From: Coprinus comatus
Taxonomy: Eukaryota; Basidiomycota; Agaricomycetes; Agaricales; Agaricaceae
Assembly (NCBI GenBank): GCA_034638255.1
Contig: JAWPGT010000050.1
Coordinates: forward strand, 62,001 to 126,000
DNA length: 64,000 nt
Direction: 5' to 3'
Shown: one piece after another, positions 58,260 to 64,000 of the stretch
How the letters are laid out: each line of letters begins with the position of its first letter
Position numbering within the stretch: position 1 is the stretch's first letter
Notes under the pieces: generated by a model
Told to the model about the DNA's origin: nothing
Databases searched by the model: none
The model's input: only the letters and a program-made list of their open reading frames with translations
Position numbers and translations under genes: made by a program

Positions 58260-58460
58260 TAACTTTTATGTGCTGTCCAAGTACGTTCAAAGCTATTCAA
58301 GTACACCCAAGTTAGAGGGACCTACTTGGAGCTCCTTGGGACAAATTTTCCAAGGAACTCCAAGGATAATTTTACTCTTCTTTGAATTCTATTGGGGTGT
58401 ACTTGGAGCTCCTTGGATGCCTTTCTAAGTAACTTCAAGTACCTCCAAGGACATGCGCGA
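58260..58460. repeat. Cluster of CTTGGAGCTCCTTGG-type quasi-palindromes
   Basis: ACTTGGAGCTCCTTGG occurs exactly at 58324-58339 and 58401-58416, with degenerate versions between and after (TTCCAAGGAACTCCAAGG at about 58349, TACCTCCAAGG at about 58440). The cluster abuts the left end of the decayed chromovirus copy at about 58471. Confidence 0.6.
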
Positions 58461-58470
58461 AATCCTGATG

Positions 58471-59742
58471 GAGTCGGTACAACTCACAGGTGAATTCCGA
58501 CACGAACTGCCGGCCTCGGTCGGAGACAACACGTTGAGGTAGGCCATGGAGCTTCCAGATGTTATGGAGGAAGAGTCGGGCAACACCTTTGGCAGTGCAA
58601 GTTGTGTGGGTCGGCAGGAAATGAACTCGTTTCGATACCGAATTGACAACTGTGAGTACCGTGTCATAACCATTGGACTCTGGGAGTTCGACGACAAAGT
58701 CGATGCTGATAGTATCCCAGCAGGCATCGGGGATGGGGAGTGGGTGAAGTTTGCCGACTGGTCAGTGTTGGTGGGGCTTTGTCCATAAGCACAAGTCACA
58801 AGTCAAGATGTACTGACCAATGTAATGAGACATAGAAGGCCACCAGTAGTTCCGACCTACGAGTTCGAGGGTCTTCCAACATCCTGCATGTCCACCGACT
58901 TTGGAATTGTGGTGTTGGGCCACAATGCAATGTCTAAGGTCAGGGATGTTAGGAACATAGATTTTACCTCGATGAAGTAGCAACCCATTATCCTCCGACC
59001 ATTTGGAACTCTTAACTGATTTTGACTTTGACAACTTCAACTCCTGCGCTGCCTTCGCCACTGCCTCCTCTTGTTCACCATCCCGATTACCATGTCTGAT
59101 CTCTCACAACACATCCTGCTCTTCTCCAACTAAAACAATACCTTCCAGGGCTCAAACAGCAAATAGCAATGGAGGGAGGAGGGTGAGGTTATCATTATCA
59201 TCCTTGCCAGTTCCGTGGTCGGCCCGTCAGGAGAGTGCATTGGGTTTGCCCATGGATTGTTAAAACAAGAGCGTAGCATGTATGCTAAGGTAGGTACAAC
59301 TTAGACTTACTGAGGGTGGTTGTTGAGGTAGAAAAGAACTTAAGTATATAATGCAACTACTACAATGTTTATATACGTTAATGCAATGGTCCGTGCGAGA
59401 ACATATTTGAGTCACATGTTCATCTAGCGTAATGCCATTAGAGAATGTCATTGTAGAACTAATAATAGTTCAACATGGATCGGCCTGGTCGATGATGAAG
59501 TGAGAAGTTGAACCGGGAGAGGTAGAGGGACCAGTGGGCTTGTCGGCGGTTGAGTTTCTTCACAGTCATGAAGTACTCGAGGTTCTTGTGGTCAGTCCAG
59601 ATTTCTACCTTGTGCTCACTGCCCTCCAGGAAGTGCCTCCACTCTTCAAGTGATTGGATGATAGCCAACATCTCTTTGTCATGGATCTATAATTGTGTTC
59701 GACTGGTGACAGCAATTTTGAGTAGAATGCGATGGGATTGAA
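58471..59742 (-). pseudogene. Decayed partial copy of the chromovirus pol (RNase H to integrase)
   Basis: Homologous, with many substitutions, to 62962-64000. It contains RNase H remnants ([31 protein letters not shown]) and the integrase zinc-binding region (VAQHHNSKVGGHAGCWKTLE, YIGQYILTCDLCLWTK). The start of the catalytic core follows, with frameshifts and missense changes throughout. At 59691 a missing base in the GATCTATAATT stretch (GATCTCATAATT in the intact copy) shifts the frame. Homology stops at about 58471 and 59742. A 218 bp solo LTR has inserted at 59258-59475. It is non-functional. Confidence 0.85.
59258..59475. mobile_element. Solo LTR inserted in the decayed chromovirus copy
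   Basis: 218 bp starting TGTTAAAACAAG and ending TAGTTCAACA (TG...CA, inverted ends TGTTRAA), flanked by the perfect 5 bp duplication TGGAT (59253-59257 and 59476-59480). The intact copy at 63738 has a single uninterrupted CATGGATCGGCC at the same site, which fixes the insertion boundaries. A TATA-like GTATATAATG lies inside. The TGTTGA-type termini suggest Ty1/copia, but the superfamily is not proved. Confidence 0.88.
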
Positions 59743-60414
59743 GAGAAAACAAATGTCTCACAACAATATAAAAACACGAGTACAGCTGTGTCTGTCAGCT
59801 GTCAGAGCTTTCGAGTCCAAAACTACTGTTGAAGGGTTCGAGAAGGGAATGTTGTGAGTGGTGAGCAAAAGTTTGAGAAGATTTGAATAAGAAGTGAGCA
59901 ATTTTCGAGTAAGTTTCAAGAGTGGTTATAAGCAGAAAAGTGGGGGTAAAATTCACTGTCTTTCTACTACATCGTCCGTAGTATTTATACTAGAGAGTAG
60001 AATAACGAGGAAGGGCTTCAAAGCCCGTGTTTATGGCACAAAACTAGAAATGTTCATTAAGCAGTATGCATGTTCATAGATTAAAGTTTCAGACATGTGG
60101 AAAATTGAATAAAGAAAATGTTTATAGCTAGGAAAAGAGCAGTTGAATGCTCAGGAACAGACGTGGTGTTGAACCACCGAAGCGCAGAGTGCCAAAAAGA
60201 AATGAAAGGGAATAGAAACAATAGAATAAGAAAGGAAAAGAAAAAGAAAGAAACGGACCTCATGTCCTTTATTACTGCTAAGCTGTCCAAACTGAAATGT
60301 AGACCCTGTCTCCTGAGTTTCAAGCATGCTGTTCCTGGTGAAGTTTTTCTGAAAGGAATGAACCGTTGGCCTATGTGGAGCATCCGATGTTGTGGTGATG
60401 GCTGAGTTCTTGAG
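59743..60414. other. Non-coding flank, possibly the 3' end of element B
   Basis: Between the decayed A copy and the B pol fragment. It has a purine-rich stretch (60215-60260) and an AT-rich part. It could contain the B 3' LTR, but I could not fix its termini. Short frames here (such as 60081-60554) have no recognised content. Confidence 0.35.
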
Positions 60415-61373
60415 TCAGGGTCCAGCGTGATTGGAAATGGAAATTGTAGTCGGGGCCGGAATGTGTGTTGCATGAGGTTCGAACTGGAGACTAGGGGAGG
60501 GAAAAGACTTGGGAAATGGTAATTTCTCAAGTACCCGATCGTCTGTCTCCACATCTCCTGGGTACTTTGAATACTGACCTCTGGTCAGTGTACAGTGTGA
60601 GTTTGCTGCTACATTGTTGTTGTCTTGGGTTTGGGTGTCGTATGTGAAGTCTTCGAGAGCTTCTGGTGTGGCATCGGTGAGTTTGGTGACAGGAATAGCT
60701 CGTAAGTCTTGAGGGTGATAAGGAATGAGCCAAAATGCTGCGAAACGGAGTTTAGAGATTGCTCCATCAAGCTCGGCCAAAATGTATGATCCTCCTGTCA
60801 TCCTTTTGAGTACTACCATTGGCCCAAAATATCTAGGTTTTGCTTTTCCTCCAACATCCTTGTTGTATCGTGAGTTTCGAATGAGGACGAGTGAGCCAGG
60901 TGAGAAGTTGAAGTCACAAATGAGAGATGCGAATTTGTTGTTGAAGTGTTGGATAGATCCATATCATGCTTTGAGAACGAGTTCCTTCACTCTTTCAAGG
61001 TCCTTGGGCCGCTTTTGTAGTTGGACAGCTCGGGTGGCAATGAGATTGGTTGTGGAGAGTGGTTTGGTGAGAGAGGGTGCAAGATAGGTTGCCTCAACGA
61101 GATCGAATGGGAGGAGAGGCTCAAGACCGTGTGCTATGTAGTAGGGTGAATATCCAGTTGATTTTTGAATAGAAATCCATTCTGCCCAGAAAACAGAAGG
61201 TGCTGCAATTGTCCAATGACATTCATCTCCTCCTGCTGCCTTCACTAATGATTCCCTCATGTCAAAGTGTCTTCTTTCTACAGGACCGTTTGCTCGAGAG
61301 TTGTAGGGTGAAATGCGAATATGATTGATCTTATAACGAGTTGAGAGGTATTCTGCTGTGTAAGGGCGACTCA
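60415..61373 (-). pseudogene. Ty3/gypsy pol fragment of a second lineage (element B): integrase end
   Basis: Integrase-core remnant AEYLSTRYKINHIRISPYNS, RANGPVERRHFDMRESLVKA (catalytic Glu in the VERRHF block), then STGYSPYYIAHGLEPLLPFD. After an in-frame TGA at about 60967 coding continues with YGSIQHFNNKFASLICDFNF, SPGSLVLIRNSRYNKDVGGK, and the end domain KPRYFGPMVVLKRMTGGSYI. It stops at 60415. The upstream part (catalytic Asp residues, RT) is absent because chromovirus A is inserted at 61373. This lineage differs from A: no chromodomain, and a different end domain. Non-functional. Confidence 0.82.
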
Positions 61374-61723
61374 TGTCGGCGACGGACGGCCCGACAACTA
61401 GCGAGGAATCCAAAGTTATATTTGATCGGAAACATATTACAGAGCAGATACAACATACCTAGCGAGGAATCCAAAGAGAAAGAGTTGGGGATTCACTCGC
61501 GTAGGCTACACACAATATATACTACTATACAAACAGAGACGCCAGCTATTGTCCAGAGGGATGTCATAACATTGACAATGGGAACAATGGGGGACGAGTT
61601 ACATGAGGGGGCAAGTTGTGAAAGCGCGAAGTCGGGAGGTGTTCCGATGGAAGTCGGAACATCGGAGGATCGGTCGGTAGTCGGTGTGTTGGTGTAAGGG
61701 TCGGTGAGGAAGGTCCCCTTACA
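61374..61723 (-). repeat. 3' LTR of chromovirus A
   Basis: 350 bp, on the element strand starting TGTAAGGGGACC directly after the polypurine tract AAGGGGGGGTAGA and ending GTCGCCGACA. It contains a TATA-like GTATATATTG near 61520. Within it an 18 bp sequence (CTAGCGAGGAATCCAAAG on the + strand) occurs twice (61398-61415 and 61459-61476). The start is inferred from the polypurine tract; TGTTATGACA at 61571 is an alternative. The end is fixed by the junction with B. Confidence 0.7.
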
Positions 61724-63999
61724 TCTACCCCCCCTTCTAGGGTGCAGTGTCCCGATGTACCTGTGAACTGAGTGCGAGGTCGGAAAGGGATGGAGTCGAA
61801 GGCCGTGGAACGGATAAGTCGAGGTGCAGTGGGGTTCTTGCAATAGAACTCGGTGATCTTTTCGGGGGCATGGACGTCGGCTGCGAGTTCCCAAGAGTTC
61901 TCTTCCATGCTGAAGTCTTGCCACTTGATCAGAAATCTGAGTTTACCTCGTTGCACTTTACTGTCCAATATTTCTTCTACTTCCCATTCCTCTTCGTTGT
62001 CCACCAGTATTGGCATCGGTATTTTTGTCGGCTTCCGACCAGGGATTGGGTCTTCAGGAGCTGGAGTGAGTTTAACCACATTGAACACCGGGTGCAGGCG
62101 AGACAACCTTCGGGGAAGCTTGAGCCGATATGCCCCAGGCCCAACCTTGCGGTCGACGGCGAAAGGACCTAACCGTGTGTGCTCAAACTTCTTTGAGGGC
62201 CGACTCGTTGTGATGTCCGATGCGTCAAGGTAAACCATGTCACCCATCTTGAGCTCGGGGGCAGGGGTCCGACGTCGATCGTAGTACTTCGCCATATCGT
62301 CCTTTGCCTTCACCAGTGCCGATTTTGCTTCTTCTAGTGCCGACTCCATCCAGGTTTTGAACTCATTGACCGTTTCGAGTCGGGAGGGGTGTTGTTGTCA
62401 GAATGGTAGAGAGTGATGAAGAGAATGTGAGGAGTAATGAGAGAGAGTAAAGCTCAGACACAGACACAGACACAGAAAGAAGGGAATTGATTGGATGGTT
62501 TGGCTAAGACATGAGGGACTTATATATCTACCAGAACAAAGAACAACCAAAAGGGGAGAACAATAAGGACCCTTGCCAGCACACAAAGGGAATATGTAAG
62601 TAACATAATAAGGGAAAAGAACATTATGAAAGAGTCCAGAACATCAGGATAAGATAAGTGGAGTGATTAGGAAAGATGGATAAGATAAGGAGATATCTGG
62701 GAAAAACCTAACAGTTGTCGGGGTTCGAAGCCCATGCGAGGGTCGCGGCCGGTGTCTAACACAAAGGGCAATTGGTGGGTCGCAGCATGAACGTGATTGT
62801 TGTGTTGGAATTCGGCGAGTGGGAGAAGGTCATACCAATCATTCTGTCGCTGGTTAACAAAGACTCGGATGTACTGGTCGAGTTCTTGGTTAACTCGTTC
62901 GGTTTGACTGTCGGCTTGCAGGTGCCAAGCTGTAGTCGCAGCGACCTTGATGCCTAAGAGTCGGTACAACTCGCAGGTGAATTCCGACACAAACTGCGGG
63001 CCTCGGTCGGAGACAACACGTTGAGGTAGGCCGTGGAGCTTCCAGATGTTGTGGAGGAAGAGTCGGGCGACACCTTCGGCCGTGCAAGTTGTGTGGGTCG
63101 GCAGGAAATGAACTCGTTTTGATACTGAATCAATGACTGTGAACACCGTGTCATAACCGTTGGACTCTGGGAGTTCAACGACAAAGTCAATGCTGATAGT
63201 GTCCCAGCGGGCATTGGGGATAGGAAGTGGGTGAAGCTCGCCGACTGGTCGGTGTCGGTGGAGCTTTGTCCGTAAGCACAAGTCACAAGTAGAGGCATAC
63301 TGACCGATGTAACGAGACATAGAAGGCCACCAGTAGTTCCGACCCACGAGTTCGAGGGTCTTCCAGCGTCCTGCATGTCCGCCGACTTTGGAATCATGGT
63401 GTTGGGCCACAATGCGACGTCTAAGGTTGGGGATGTTAGGGACATAGATTTTACCTCGATGAAGTAGCAACCCATTATCCTCCGACCATTCGGAACTCTT
63501 AACTGATTTTGACTTTGACAACTTCAACTCCCGCGCTGCCTTCGCCACTGCCTCCTCTTGTTCACCATCCCGATTACCATGTCTGATCTCTCGCAACACA
63601 TCCTGCTCTTCTCCGACCAAAACAACACCTTCAAGGGCTCGAACAGCGAATAGCGATGGAGGGAGGAGGGTGAGGTTGTCATTATTGTCCTTGCCCGTTC
63701 CGTGGTCGGCCCGTCGGGAGAGTGCGTCGGGTTTGCCCATGGATCGGCCTGGTCGATGGTGAAGTGAGAAGTTGAACTGGGAGAGGTAGAGGGACCAGCG
63801 GGCTTGTCGGCGGTTGAGTTTCTTCGCAGTCATGAAGTACTCGAGGTTTTTGTGGTCAGTCCAGATTTCTACCTTGTGTTCACTGCCCTCCAGGAAGTGC
63901 CTCCACTCTTCGAGTGATCGGATGATAGCCAACATCTCTTTGTCATGGATCTCATAATTGCGTTCGACTGGTGACAGCGATTTTGAGTAGAATGCGATG
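61564..63999 (-). pseudogene. Chromovirus A pol: RNase H, integrase, chromodomain (interrupted by solo LTR)
   Basis: The frame is open to the window edge on the 5' side (AFYSKSLSPVERNYEIHDKE). RNase H end: [20 protein letters not shown] and [17 protein letters not shown]. Integrase: zinc-binding VAQHHDSKVGGHAGRW and CDLCLRTK, catalytic Asp in TISIDFVVELP, Asp in VVSDRGPQFVSEF, and Glu in TERVNQELDQYI. The frame is broken after MGFEPRQ by the LTR insertion at 62396-62713. It resumes at KTWMESALEEAKSALVKAKD. The linker GPFAVDRKVGPGAYRLKLP follows, then the chromodomain EEWEVEEILDSKVQRGKLRF and LIKWQDFSMEENSWELAADV, which in related elements directs integration to heterochromatin. Apart from the insertion the region reads open, so the inactivation looks recent. 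Confidence 0.88.
62396..62713. mobile_element. Solo LTR inserted in the chromovirus A integrase gene
   Basis: 318 bp starting TGTCAGAATGG and ending ACCTAACA (inverted ends TGTYAG), flanked by the perfect 5 bp duplication GTTGT (62391-62395 and 62714-62718). Removing the LTR and one duplication restores an open pol frame, confirming the borders. Internal features: CAGACA triplication near 62458, TATATATC at about 62521. It differs in sequence from the other solo LTR at 59258 and from the A LTR. Confidence 0.9.
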
Positions 64000-64000
64000 G

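Larger units (their letters stand above)
61374..64000 (-). mobile_element. Ty3/gypsy chromovirus A (3' half; continues beyond window)
   Basis: Reverse-strand element. From the window edge inwards: RNase H, integrase with zinc-binding and DDE core, GPY/F-like region, chromodomain, polypurine tract (61724-61736) and the 3' LTR (61374-61723) ending CCGACA. It interrupts element B. The adjoining B sequence ACTCA (61369-61373) should be one copy of its target duplication. Its integrase gene is split by a solo LTR at 62396-62713. Gag, protease and reverse transcriptase lie outside the window. Confidence 0.85.

Noticed and set aside
61374..61571. Shorter 198 bp LTR starting TGTTATGACA
   Set aside because: The polypurine tract lies about 150 bp further upstream, so the longer 350 bp LTR starting at 61723 is preferred, though not proved.
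61493..61924. 143-codon reverse frame in the chromovirus LTR region
   Set aside because: Frame-shadow of the chromodomain end and LTR; not a separate gene.

Overview
The window reads as nuclear DNA of a mushroom-forming basidiomycete (Agaricomycetes). Genes are split by many 50-70 bp GT-AG introns. The gene set includes AA9 lytic polysaccharide monooxygenases, CFEM proteins, a DUF6535 membrane protein, basidiomycete-style F-box/leucine-rich proteins and a Ty3/gypsy chromovirus. No bacterial or organellar features are seen. The species cannot be named from the sequence alone. All spliced models were read by eye from splice signals and protein conservation, so coordinates run from start codon to stop codon and include introns.

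Layout. 1-7.5 kb: an edge-truncated membrane-anchored protein (-), a myo-inositol/sugar transporter (+), an N2227-family (carnosine N-methyltransferase-like) methyltransferase (-) and, divergent from it, splicing factor ISY1 (+). 8.4-14.7 kb: a fungal seven-TM protein, a 2.8 kb gene-poor stretch and a UbiA-type prenyltransferase. 14.9-18.9 kb: an intron-containing tRNA-Ala and a large FHA-domain nuclear protein. 19.5 kb: a 233 bp hAT-type MITE with a perfect 8 bp target-site duplication. 21-24.9 kb: two tandem seven-TM paralogues. 25-28.2 kb: two F-box-like genes, the second frame-disrupted at its 3' end. 29.5-41.4 kb: a housekeeping block (CSN1, NOP53, eL31 and mitochondrial bL28m, three tRNAs) mixed with two CFEM genes and a small beta-trefoil-like protein. 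41.8-47.6 kb: an amidase and two tandem AA9 LPMOs whose introns differ in position.

47.8-55.2 kb: the most unusual part. A roughly 407-residue protein joins an N-terminal four-helix HeLo/MLKL-like region to a C-terminal receiver-like domain. A second, shortened copy 5 kb away has lost most of the helical region but keeps the receiver-like domain in frame. A DUF6535 membrane protein lies between the copies. The combination suggests a signalling or conflict function, but that is inference.

55.2-64 kb: a transposon graveyard. It holds a 169 bp tandem array whose units carry splice-like boundaries, a decayed copy of a chromovirus with a solo LTR inside it, a gypsy integrase of another lineage (B) broken by insertion of chromovirus A, and a further solo LTR inside the A integrase gene. 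Both solo LTRs have perfect 5 bp target duplications, so the order of insertions can be read directly.
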